In this document: one piece after another, positions 16,891-25,484 of the stretch
Layout of the letters: every line of letters begins with the position of its first letter
How positions within the stretch are numbered: position 1 is the first letter of the stretch
Assembly (NCBI GenBank): GCA_017464805.1
Contig: JAFTYE010000005.1
Location: 1 to 64,000, forward strand
Origin: Clostridia bacterium
Lineage (GTDB): Bacteria; Bacillota; Clostridia; Oscillospirales; CAG-272
Length of the DNA stretch: 64,000 bases
Direction: 5' to 3'
Notes under the pieces: generated by a model
The model's input: the letters and a program-made list of their open reading frames with translations, nothing else
The model's database searches: none
Told to the model about the DNA's origin: nothing
Translations under genes and position numbers: made by a program

Positions 16891-16920
16891 ATAAAAGAAC
16901 TTGAACTTCTTTTATAAAAG
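16891..16920 (-). promoter_or_regulatory. Candidate operator of the LexA-like repressor
   Basis: 16891-16915 is a 25-bp imperfect palindrome, symmetrical at 22 of 25 positions, with arms ATAAAAGAA and TTCTTTTAT. It overlaps a perfect 12-bp palindrome CTTTTATAAAAG at 16909-16920. It lies 27 bases upstream of the repressor start. It does not match the usual Firmicute LexA box (CGAAC...GTTCG). Confidence 0.6.
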
Positions 16921-16968
16921 TATAACACAGCGGTCGGATTTTGTCAATAGGTTTTTTCGAAAAAAATA

Positions 16969-17119
16969 CGAGGTGGTGCTTTTGAGTGCCACCTCGTCGC
17001 AACCTGCGATAAAGTTTATAACCTCGCGCCATTCTGGCACGAAGTGGTGTGGTTGGTTTTCAACCAGACCAAAGGCTCTTTTTGCCCCTTTGGTTTCAGT
17101 GGTCCAATTTGGCCCACTG
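16969..17119. repeat. Hairpin array 3, downstream of the 402-residue protein gene
   Basis: Six consecutive palindromes: CGAGGTGG/CCACCTCG (16969-16996), TCGCA/TGCGA (16997-17009), CGCGCCA/TGGCACG (17025-17041, one mismatch), TGGTTG/CAACCA (17050-17066), CCAAAGG/CCTTTGG (17069-17093) and CAGTGG/CCACTG (17097-17119). The third unit resembles one in array 1. There is no gene in the 295-bp gap. Confidence 0.75.
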
Positions 17120-17159
17120 ATTTTTAGGATTAATCAAATTATTACGGTTATTTGCGCTA

Positions 17160-18368
17160 CTATGCGGACGCCGCCTCTGACAAACTGAAATATACGTTCT
17201 CGTTATCAAAGAGTAAATCTACAGACTCGTTGTAAATTCTATTCACAGCATTGATATTATCTACAAACGGACGAACGCAAGTACAATGCTCGTGAGCAAA
17301 AAGCTCCATGGTGTTTTCAGTACGCTTTTCGCTAAAGCTCTGGACTTTATCTCCAGCCTCAATAAGGTTTTCGTCCACTTGACCGTCGCTTATTTTCGGA
17401 ATTTTTGCGATTGTCTTGCCGAGCGCTCTGTTTAAGCCTGCAACACCTTTCAATGCGTATGCTTCTATTGAGGTTTTGGAATCTCCCTCAATCATTTGAT
17501 AGCACTTTTCATGCAAATCGTGATATTGTCCTGCGTAGAGTTGAATTTTGCTCGTTACCGCATTTAAGTATCCCGCATCAAAATTCTCAAGCAACATTAC
17601 CTCAAGGAAAGACGAAAACGAGAATATGTACATTGCAAGCTCATAATCCTTAAATTCATACTGAACTTTTTGGATTTTGGATTTTACATCTCGGTCGCTG
17701 TGTAATAAACCTTTCTTGCTGACCTTCTTTTCAATCTGATCTCGGCAGAAAATGATGCTCTGCTCGGCATCACGCTTGATTTCCTGAACTTGAATATGCT
17801 TATTGTTCTTATATTTTTCGTTATCCCAATTATACTTGTATTCATCAAGGATTTCCTGCAGAACGGCAATATTACCTTTCAGCATAGCTTTTTCTTTCAA
17901 CTGTAGAAACTCGATAATATCTTTTTGTGCTTCTTCAATTTGGTCGAGTTTTTTTGTAATGGTTGATATGGCTATAGCCATTAACATAATAGCTGGGTTG
18001 ATTTGAGCAACGGTTCCGGCAGCCCCTTGTACTGCTTCAAAACGTGCTCTTTGTGTTATCTTTCCGCTTGTATCCACAACGTTTCCAAGCAAACCACCAT
18101 CTTTTGCAAATTGCAGACTCTCGCCCAACCCAAGACCTTTCGGAATGCGCATACTGTATAATTGTTGTCCTACTCCTGAGTTTTGAACACCGTTAAAAAT
18201 GTTCTTCAATGCAGGTGCAACCGAAGCAAAGGTCGCTCCCATTGCAGAAAGCTGCCCGAGGGGAACTTTAGTATATTCTTGTATAGCAATTTCTTCTTGG
18301 ATGACGGGATAACATTCAATTTCCGTCATTGCACGAACAATCGCATTTTTCTTAGTTATTTCATCCAT
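17160..18368 (-). CDS. Unknown 402-residue protein, last gene of the defence operon region
   Basis: Not recognised. Glycine-rich and hydrophobic stretches occupy about residues 37-140, including PAIMLMAIAISTITK (about 125-139), which could be one membrane segment. A predicted coiled coil (about 139-200, KKLDQIEEAQKDIIEFL) and a helical C-terminal half follow. There is no signal peptide. AGGAGG precedes ATG 18368. It lies 69 bases behind the YjbR gene on the same strand. Its place at the end of a defence operon and its helix-plus-coil layout would suit a membrane-acting effector, but this is speculation. Confidence 0.6.
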   Translation of the reverse strand: MDEITKKNAIVRAMTEIECYPVIQEEIAIQEYTKVPLGQLSAMGATFASVAPALKNIFNGVQNSGVGQQLYSMRIPKGLGLGESLQFAKDGGLLGNVVDTSGKITQRARFEAVQGAAGTVAQINPAIMLMAIAISTITKKLDQIEEAQKDIIEFLQLKEKAMLKGNIAVLQEILDEYKYNWDNEKYKNNKHIQVQEIKRDAEQSIIFCRDQIEKKVSKKGLLHSDRDVKSKIQKVQYEFKDYELAMYIFSFSSFLEVMLLENFDAGYLNAVTSKIQLYAGQYHDLHEKCYQMIEGDSKTSIEAYALKGVAGLNRALGKTIAKIPKISDGQVDENLIEAGDKVQSFSEKRTENTMELFAHEHCTCVRPFVDNINAVNRIYNESVDLLFDNENVYFSLSEAASA

Positions 18369-18436
18369 AGCTGATGACCTCCTGATTGTTTTTCACAATA
18401 GGTTTTGTAATTTTCGCGAAAGTATTTAATCGTAGG

Positions 18437-18823
18437 TTAATGTTTGTCAGAAATGATCTTTAGTTTGCGCTTGTTTTTCGTAGCTTCAAAACTTACGTTT
18501 ACAAGGAATTGCACTACATCCTCGGGAGCGTCGGGAAGAAGTACCGATATCCAATGGAGCTTGTTCATATGATATGCGGGATATACACCGTCAGCTGCTC
18601 CAAAAGAGCCGAACATATCCGTCGGTAGCTTGAGGTTCACAACGTCAATAACCTCGTCACTTTCAAGCCCAAACTTACGTCGGGATACGCGCATTACTAT
18701 CGCATACCACTTTCGATTATCTCCGTGCCTAAGCACCGCCGTCTCAAAATCTTCGTCAAACGGATAGTCCGGCGATGTGCTGTATGTATAGAAGCAATAT
18801 TCAAGGAAAGATTGCTTTGTCAT
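18437..18823 (-). CDS. MmcQ/YjbR family protein
   Basis: 128 residues with the family hallmarks DNRKWYAIVMRV and YPAYHMNKLHWISV near the C-terminus. YjbR proteins have a CyaY-like fold and have been proposed to bind DNA, but their role is unknown. GGAGG precedes ATG 18823, 25 bases downstream of the DGQHR gene, so it is probably co-transcribed with the defence genes. It could be an accessory subunit or a passenger. Confidence 0.8.
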   Translation of the reverse strand: MTKQSFLEYCFYTYSTSPDYPFDEDFETAVLRHGDNRKWYAIVMRVSRRKFGLESDEVIDVVNLKLPTDMFGSFGAADGVYPAYHMNKLHWISVLLPDAPEDVVQFLVNVSFEATKNKRKLKIISDKH

Positions 18824-18847
18824 CGCCAGACCTCCAAATCTTTAGTA

Positions 18848-21154
18848 TCAAAAGATCAATATCCCCATCAACCAATCATATATGCTCTTTACATATGTGT
18901 ACTCATCAACGGGAACACTATAGCTTTCCTTTGAGAGCTTGTTTGATATAGAATTGACCTTGAGTAACCAATCCGTTTTTACATCTTTGCCCCCTATGAG
19001 ATTAGCTTCTTCGGGACGGACAAATGTGTCTTCGAAAAACAGAGACCAGTTTTTGCCGTTGAGTACGATCTGCTTACACTCGGGGAGTGTAACATAATCC
19101 CAAACAGGGATATCAATTTCTTCTCCTGTGTTGGTTACATGGATATACATGGCTTCGTCAGCCTCGCCTTTTGCACGAGTATAAATGTTTTTGGGAAGGC
19201 CTTTAATTAACCAACTCTCTCCAAAATAATCGTTCAAACGCTCAGAGATCAACAGTTTAACCTTGGTCACAATTTCCTGAATCATAGAAACTGTCTCATC
19301 GTTGTACATCTTTGTCTCATTTTGCCAAAACTCTTCCAATCCCTCGGGAGTGAAATCGGGACGCATATCAGCAATCGCCTTTTGATATGCTCTCCAGAAA
19401 CGTGTATCAGCACCGCCACCAAAATATCCACGAAGATCTTTGCGCTGCTCGGCGTTCAAATTGTTTATATAGTCAGTGAGAGGCTTGAGATAATATTGAA
19501 TAAGGCCAAACATATCGTCCAATGCTTGAGTCTTCGGATTGATCATTCCTTTCTCAACAAGCATGTTTACGACATCATCGATAACACGAACCACGGCTTG
19601 TATACCACGGTTCATAGTGAGCATTCCGTTGTCGCTGTCACCCTTATCCCATTCTTCCAAACATGTCTCTCTGATATAGAGTAAACATTTTTCGATAAAT
19701 GGATAGAACAGATCGCAGGTCTCTTGGTTATCTTTACAATCAAAAGTTCCTTCTTTTTGAAGAGCATTCTTCTTTCCGTAACTATCGAAGAATCTACACT
19801 TCTTTAGAGCCGCTTGCAAAGCCTCGACTGTAATGCATCGAGTAGGAGTAGACTCGTTTTCACCAATTACAATTCTTGAGTTAAGAGGAGATGTCGCTTC
19901 TTCTCCAAGCATCTGTGCAATCTTAGAACGAAGAGCTTGACGCTGTTCACCAAGGTCTGGAGATTCCCAAAGCATGTCCGCATTTAATGTTACGCGGAGG
20001 GACTTGGGAACAGCCTTTTGGTTTTCGTTGATATCCATAAAGAGTTTGATTTGCTCTGTACGATCCAAATCTACAAACGCAACAACAGGAACAGTATTGG
20101 TTGCAGCATAGAGAGAATCCGAATATCCGTACAAACGATGCTGACCGTCAATAATATAGGCAGATCTATATCTCTTGGGAATGTGTAAGATACCAATTTT
20201 CGAAATAGTACTATCCACTTTCGAAGAAGATTGGTCGAATGAAAGCCCCTTGCCATTGGTATCAATGCTAATGATGATGGAGTTGGGAAAATATCCGCCA
20301 TCATTAATGAACGAACGCACTTCCTGAAGACGCTTCTTTTTGATTAAACGCTGATATGTAGGCATCATGTTTTTGTTCGCCTCAGAACGATGTAAAACAT
20401 ATCCAATCTTCAGTAATTTTTCAGGCTCAATGGAAAACGAATAATATGTATAGCCTCCCATTTTACCTTGAATGGCAGGAACTCTATCATCCATATTCTT
20501 AATTTCTTGGTTGGCGAAAAGGCTTCCCAAAAGTTGATATCTCGAACATGAGCCGAGGTGCTTTGCCAAATCGGAATAGTATTCGATCGTTGTATCGCTG
20601 AAATAGGCAATCCCTGCCTTATCCAAAAGTGCGAGATCACGACGATTCATAATGAAATTATGCGATGCCCAAATGAATTTGGTCTTTCTGCCAGGATACT
20701 GCTTGAGGACTTCTTTTCTTATCCCTGCAATCTTGCTGCTAAAATCATTGATTTCAGTAACAAAACTACGTTCGACCATCGTTTCAGATGCGTGACACAG
20801 AACGATTAGAACAGTTTCTTCATCGACCGCAACAACACCGATGCGCTCTTTCAAGTCATCGTTGTTAAAGTCATAAGATATTTGTATTCCATTTTCTTCG
20901 TTAAGACCGCTAAATCCCATACTTGTAAACAACAACCAAACGCGATCTTCAAACTGTTCGCTTATGGGCTTTTCCTTTGACACACCAACAAGTTTAGGGC
21001 TCTTATAATCTTTGCTCTTTTCCCATCCGGCATCAATGTACTCTGGAAGTTCCGAAGCCGGAATTTTCTGTGAAACAAATATTTTTTTGTGATTGCTTTT
21101 GGCAGTAGCCAATTGTTTATCGAATACTATTTGTCCCCAATCTGTTCTTCCCAT
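18848..21154 (-). CDS. DGQHR-domain protein of the defence operon
   Basis: 768 residues. The diagnostic motif IIDGQHRLYGY is at about 334-344 and is followed by VPVVAFVDLDRTEQIKLFMDIN with NENQKAV, the ParB/DndB-like nucleotide-binding fold. The N-terminal 220 residues look like a separate alpha/beta domain. DGQHR proteins include DndB, the regulator of DNA phosphorothioation, and related proteins in DNA-modification islands. Its start codon overlaps the stop of the methyltransferase gene by one base (TAATG), so translation is coupled. A role as DNA sensor or regulator is inferred. Confidence 0.85.
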   Translation of the reverse strand: MGRTDWGQIVFDKQLATAKSNHKKIFVSQKIPASELPEYIDAGWEKSKDYKSPKLVGVSKEKPISEQFEDRVWLLFTSMGFSGLNEENGIQISYDFNNDDLKERIGVVAVDEETVLIVLCHASETMVERSFVTEINDFSSKIAGIRKEVLKQYPGRKTKFIWASHNFIMNRRDLALLDKAGIAYFSDTTIEYYSDLAKHLGSCSRYQLLGSLFANQEIKNMDDRVPAIQGKMGGYTYYSFSIEPEKLLKIGYVLHRSEANKNMMPTYQRLIKKKRLQEVRSFINDGGYFPNSIIISIDTNGKGLSFDQSSSKVDSTISKIGILHIPKRYRSAYIIDGQHRLYGYSDSLYAATNTVPVVAFVDLDRTEQIKLFMDINENQKAVPKSLRVTLNADMLWESPDLGEQRQALRSKIAQMLGEEATSPLNSRIVIGENESTPTRCITVEALQAALKKCRFFDSYGKKNALQKEGTFDCKDNQETCDLFYPFIEKCLLYIRETCLEEWDKGDSDNGMLTMNRGIQAVVRVIDDVVNMLVEKGMINPKTQALDDMFGLIQYYLKPLTDYINNLNAEQRKDLRGYFGGGADTRFWRAYQKAIADMRPDFTPEGLEEFWQNETKMYNDETVSMIQEIVTKVKLLISERLNDYFGESWLIKGLPKNIYTRAKGEADEAMYIHVTNTGEEIDIPVWDYVTLPECKQIVLNGKNWSLFFEDTFVRPEEANLIGGKDVKTDWLLKVNSISNKLSKESYSVPVDEYTYVKSIYDWLMGILIF

Positions 21155-21972
21155 TAGACATCTCTCCTTTCGGGTATGTTAGTGAAAATGTATTCTTGAA
21201 CTTTTCCTCTAAAGGATTTTTTGCCGCCAATCAAACTATTTCGTTCAAGAGTTATCATACGTCCTTTTCCTTTGAAAATTTCCAAGATGGTCGGATGAAA
21301 TGCATTCGTCATAATGTAATATGCACCTATGTTGTTGATGTGGTCTATCAAAGCTGCTAATCTTCTTTGGTCGTCAAGCGAAAACCATGTGGAGTTATAA
21401 CCCACAAATCCAGTATCTTCTTTTGATACAGTATATGGGGGATCCAAAAATACTAAATCTCCAGCTACAAGTTGAGGTTGGATGGCTGCAAAGTCCTGAC
21501 ACGTAATATTAATGCCGTTAAGCTTTACTCCAACATCTAAAATTCTTTGACAATTAAGGGTTACTTCTTTTTTTCCATACGGAACGTTATACTTTCCGTT
21601 TTTGTTTACCCTATATATACCGTTAAACGAAGTGGCATTCAAATACAAAAATCTTGCGGCTTTTTGATGTTTCTCTGTCGGTTCAGTAGCTCGAACTGCA
21701 TAATAACTTTTTTCGTCGGTTTTATATTCTTTAAGGTGTTCAATAATTTGTTGAGGATTATCTCTCACCGTACAGAAAGCATCAACCAATTCAGCATTCA
21801 GATCCGATAAATATCCGTTGTGAGGAATATCCAGTGAGAAGAAAATCGATGCACCACCCATAAATGGTTCGTAGTAATTGTTATAGTCAAGCCCTTGAAT
21901 AAGTTGGGATACATAGGGAACAAGCCATGACTTGCCTCCCGCCCAACGTATAAATGATGTTATTGATGCCAT
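21154..21972 (-). CDS. D12-class DNA N6-adenine methyltransferase (Dam-like)
   Basis: 272 residues. The SAM-binding motif FIRWAGGKSWLVPYV is at 7-21 and the catalytic motif LDPPYTVS is at about 175-182, both typical of Dam/DpnIIA enzymes that methylate adenine in short sequences such as GATC. The length is normal for the family. It is coupled to the genes on both sides through TAATG overlaps. In this operon it most likely marks host DNA as self. That differs from DISARM, whose methylases are DrmMI or the 5-methylcytosine enzyme DrmMII. Confidence 0.92.
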   Translation of the reverse strand: MASITSFIRWAGGKSWLVPYVSQLIQGLDYNNYYEPFMGGASIFFSLDIPHNGYLSDLNAELVDAFCTVRDNPQQIIEHLKEYKTDEKSYYAVRATEPTEKHQKAARFLYLNATSFNGIYRVNKNGKYNVPYGKKEVTLNCQRILDVGVKLNGINITCQDFAAIQPQLVAGDLVFLDPPYTVSKEDTGFVGYNSTWFSLDDQRRLAALIDHINNIGAYYIMTNAFHPTILEIFKGKGRMITLERNSLIGGKKSFRGKVQEYIFTNIPERRDV

Positions 21973-23561
21973 TAGAAATTCCTCACCAACTCTATAAGAT
22001 AATATTTCGCTCTTGTATATGCGATGTAATTCATATTTTCCGTTGCAGTTGTATCATGTATGTAAATTACCATGTTGGATTCCAAGCCTTTGTATTCTTC
22101 GATAGAATACACCCCTATTTCGGTTTCGCTACAAGGAGATCCATCAACGAATTTCCATTTTGCTATACCATCCGGGAACTCGCACAGAAGTTTTTCTTTG
22201 TTGTCGGATATGATAACCAGACAATCATTCTTTAAGTATTCTTCTTCAAGATAACGTCTGAAAAGCGTTTCAAGAAGTAGAATCAGCTGACCTCGCTCGG
22301 ATACCATCTCTGTAATAGGAGTAGGTCCTTCAACCGGATTGGCAATCATGTCGGTTCCAAGATTGGTTTTATCAGCAACCCAATTGTATATATTTGCTGT
22401 GTTTCTAATGTTCTCTCGTAGCAAATATGGCGCTTCATCAATTCCAAAACCACCGCCAAAGCTATCTTCTCTCAGTACTTGAACATCATCAAAGAATACG
22501 CCGAGACGAGAATTCTTCTCATCAACCAATAGATTTTTTACTATAGTTGCCCACTCCGAAGTGAAATCCTGTGCTTCATCTACAAATATAGCGTCATATT
22601 TCGAGCAATCCTCAATCATATTATTGCTTAATCCAATGAATGTTGGCTCACGGAAAGTCTCAAAATCGCGTATTACATTTTGAAACAGCGAACGAATATC
22701 TTTTACGTCAACTGTATCACCAATATGGGAACGTACCATTTCAGCGAGTGGCTTGGAAGCACACACAAACAACACCTTTTGCCCAGATGTCTCAGCTGCA
22801 TTTTTTGCCATTTTCATAGCAATCCACGTTTTACCTGTACCTGCGCCTCCGCGCATATAAAACTGTTTTACGTTTGAAAGCAAATATATGTAGTTGTCCT
22901 GTACACGATTGATCACGTTCAGTTGTTGGTCTTTATATCGAACAAGTGCCCCTGCAGCGGCGGATATCGCGAGTCTATCACGAATCAATTCGAGAAATGC
23001 ACGGTGTTGACTTATTGGATAGAAGCGTCTACCGTATGAAGCTCCTCCCCATAAACGAAACATCTTTTTGATACGATCATAGAGGTTATTGAGATCGTTA
23101 CTATCTATTGTGCATTCACGATCTCGATTACTGAGTTCCACGTCTTCACCTATAGGATAGAATGGGAAAATAACACCCGCACCAAAGGTTCCGGAATACC
23201 TCATGTTGTACTTGTTAGAAAAGACCTTGTTAAAATAATACATATTCTTTTCTGCTTGATCGTACGGAGACATATTAAGCTTCCGCTCTCCGTGGACTGC
23301 ATCCGAAAGATACCAAACATTATCCTCGATTCGAACACTGCTTCCGCCTTTTACCTCAAGACAAAGAAAACCATAATCCGGGCTGGCAACAACAAAATCA
23401 GCTTCTGATTTTACCAATCGTCCGGCATTGTAGCTTGTCCAACTAACAGAATAGAACACATCAAAGGAATCGGGAAGTTGATTTTTTAGTTCCTGATACA
23501 CAATTCGTTCTGAATCTGTAGGCATATATTCGTTGATATTTTTCGGATACATATTTGCCAT
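21972..23561 (-). CDS. NERD nuclease-SF1 (UvrD-like) helicase
   Basis: About 529 residues. The N-terminal NERD-type nuclease domain contains the PD-(D/E)xK pattern ADFVVASPDYG...LCLEVKGG (about 55-76). Then comes an SF1 helicase core with Walker A GGAGTGKTW (about 242) and Walker B IFVDEAQDF (about 325), and the C-terminus carries YTRAKYYLI. The ATG at 23561 is preferred over TTG 23576, since GGGAG lies 8 bases ahead and the DrmB-like stop is two bases upstream. It is the only gene in the operon with intact nuclease-like residues that I can point to, so it may cut invading DNA. Confidence 0.85.
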   Translation of the reverse strand: MANMYPKNINEYMPTDSERIVYQELKNQLPDSFDVFYSVSWTSYNAGRLVKSEADFVVASPDYGFLCLEVKGGSSVRIEDNVWYLSDAVHGERKLNMSPYDQAEKNMYYFNKVFSNKYNMRYSGTFGAGVIFPFYPIGEDVELSNRDRECTIDSNDLNNLYDRIKKMFRLWGGASYGRRFYPISQHRAFLELIRDRLAISAAAGALVRYKDQQLNVINRVQDNYIYLLSNVKQFYMRGGAGTGKTWIAMKMAKNAAETSGQKVLFVCASKPLAEMVRSHIGDTVDVKDIRSLFQNVIRDFETFREPTFIGLSNNMIEDCSKYDAIFVDEAQDFTSEWATIVKNLLVDEKNSRLGVFFDDVQVLREDSFGGGFGIDEAPYLLRENIRNTANIYNWVADKTNLGTDMIANPVEGPTPITEMVSERGQLILLLETLFRRYLEEEYLKNDCLVIISDNKEKLLCEFPDGIAKWKFVDGSPCSETEIGVYSIEEYKGLESNMVIYIHDTTATENMNYIAYTRAKYYLIELVRNF

Positions 23562-23563
23562 AA

Positions 23564-25474
23564 TTACATCTCCCAAAAACCAATAGTTGGTGTTTCAGCA
23601 CCGTCTATTGAATACAGATATTTTCTTCCAAGTTCTGCGTTAAAGTGATTGCACGAGATCTCCGGAATGATTAAACAAGCGCTACAAGCAGTATCGTCTC
23701 TCTTCGTACAAATCGGATCAAACACGCAATTCTTGGTTTCGTCAAATGCTTTTTTCAAGAAATAAGCATAGTTGGTTTCAGCCATACCAGACAATGCACC
23801 AAGAGGGATGCCCTGACTGGTCTGAGCATAAATGAATATGCTTGCCGTTTCGACAATGATTATTTCCGTCAAGGAATTACTGGAAAGACCACTTAATTCA
23901 CCGGCTGCATTCATAAATGCATGTGACATTGAATGGAGCAACGCAAAAACATTCTTTGTGATTACTTCGCTCTCATCAATTTCTCCGAACATAGAAATCA
24001 CATCACTATGAACATACTCCGCAAACCATTTTTTTACGGATACTTCATCATCAAGGTCCGGTAGTTGCTCTTCCAGGATAATATCATTATCATACAGCCA
24101 CTCAATGATTTTGCGTCGATCAATCTCAAAGAGGATACCCTCTGTATCCAATTTTGCACCGTACACAAGATTTGCAGTTCCGTCACGTGTTTTGTCATAG
24201 GCATTGAGCTTTAATCTACAACGAGGGTTATTGCTGGCAGCAATTTTAGGATCCGCGCTTCTTCGAGTAAAGCCATAAGTGCAGTTAAGGATTTGAATAT
24301 CACAAGAAACTTGCATATTTTTGATTCCTAACTTGGCATTCAACTCATGTACCTCATCAGCGGAATCAATAAACTCCATTTCAAGTTGACGCTGAATTGC
24401 TTCCTCCAAAGTTACAATTCTCTTCGCATACTTAAGAGTATCATATTGCATCAATTTGAAGGAAAAATGACCAAGCCACTCAGTATACCCAACAGGATCT
24501 TCTGATTTCCGCTTTGAAAACAAATCGTCACACTGTGCAACATATGTTTCAACGCTTTTTGTGTTGGGATTATCCTGCATAAGTTTATTAACAGCACTTT
24601 CAAACTGGTCCGCTGGTATTAAACCGATATCTATCAAAGAACGCACCTGTTGCTCGAACTGGAGCCTTTGGCCATCGCTTCTAAACGCATCGCTGAACGC
24701 TAATTCTATATTGTTCAGAATCTCTTCGTAGTCATCAGCAGATATCTTATCAAACCAACGGGATACGATCGTTTTTTGAGCGTCCAAGCCTTTTTTATAA
24801 AACCGTCCACAACGCTCGTCCACCAAATTTATTACTCTCAGAGTAAAAGGCTTGTAATTCCGTCCGGAATTTGCGTTGTCAGGAACAAGTCTTGAATTGC
24901 ATGTGGGACACGGCAATACAAACTCTGCAGGCTTGTCGACATTACCACTTTTATAAAACATTTTATACTGTGTTTCATTTGGACGATACTTAAAATCCTT
25001 AACTCCTGGCACATATGGAATTTTAATCGGCTGTGCATGACCACACTCACATGCATAAATCATCTGAAGCTGTTTTACAGCCAATTTGCCACATTCTTTG
25101 CATTTCCAGGTATACTTGTCCACGTCCGATGGATTTCTAACATCAAAAACTTTTCCGCACGAGCTACAATAGAAAACCAATGGAGACATTTCGCCAATAA
25201 TATCTGGAATGCCCTCATTACATGCAGTTTCGACAACCGAAAAAGTATGTGTACCAGGAGTAATATCAAATGCAGTAATATCGCCTCCGCGATCTCCAAA
25301 CAACTTTATTTGCCGTTTTATTTCTTCCTCTATAAAGTCTTCGTAGATATCGGACATCTTAATATAGTTCCAATTCTTAATCCTTGCAGAAATGGCACGA
25401 CCAGAATCATCTTTTTCGGATATCCACATATCAGGTAAAAACCTATATACCGCTTGTGTTTTACTTCTTTTCAT
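23564..25474 (-). CDS. DrmB-like DUF1998 protein
   Basis: About 636 residues. The N-terminal third has zinc-ribbon pairs (FYCSSCGKVF, WKCKECGKLA, CECGH, CPTCNS) and the C-terminal DUF1998 domain ends with the cysteine cluster DDTACSACLIIPEISCNHFN. This architecture and its position beside a DrmA-like helicase match DrmB of DISARM, which forms a complex with DrmA to recognise unmodified phage DNA. The start is ATG 25474 behind GAGGTG; the stop of the DrmA-like gene overlaps this ribosome site. Confidence 0.85.
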   Translation of the reverse strand: MKRSKTQAVYRFLPDMWISEKDDSGRAISARIKNWNYIKMSDIYEDFIEEEIKRQIKLFGDRGGDITAFDITPGTHTFSVVETACNEGIPDIIGEMSPLVFYCSSCGKVFDVRNPSDVDKYTWKCKECGKLAVKQLQMIYACECGHAQPIKIPYVPGVKDFKYRPNETQYKMFYKSGNVDKPAEFVLPCPTCNSRLVPDNANSGRNYKPFTLRVINLVDERCGRFYKKGLDAQKTIVSRWFDKISADDYEEILNNIELAFSDAFRSDGQRLQFEQQVRSLIDIGLIPADQFESAVNKLMQDNPNTKSVETYVAQCDDLFSKRKSEDPVGYTEWLGHFSFKLMQYDTLKYAKRIVTLEEAIQRQLEMEFIDSADEVHELNAKLGIKNMQVSCDIQILNCTYGFTRRSADPKIAASNNPRCRLKLNAYDKTRDGTANLVYGAKLDTEGILFEIDRRKIIEWLYDNDIILEEQLPDLDDEVSVKKWFAEYVHSDVISMFGEIDESEVITKNVFALLHSMSHAFMNAAGELSGLSSNSLTEIIIVETASIFIYAQTSQGIPLGALSGMAETNYAYFLKKAFDETKNCVFDPICTKRDDTACSACLIIPEISCNHFNAELGRKYLYSIDGAETPTIGFWEM

Positions 25475-25484
25475 TTTTCTCACC

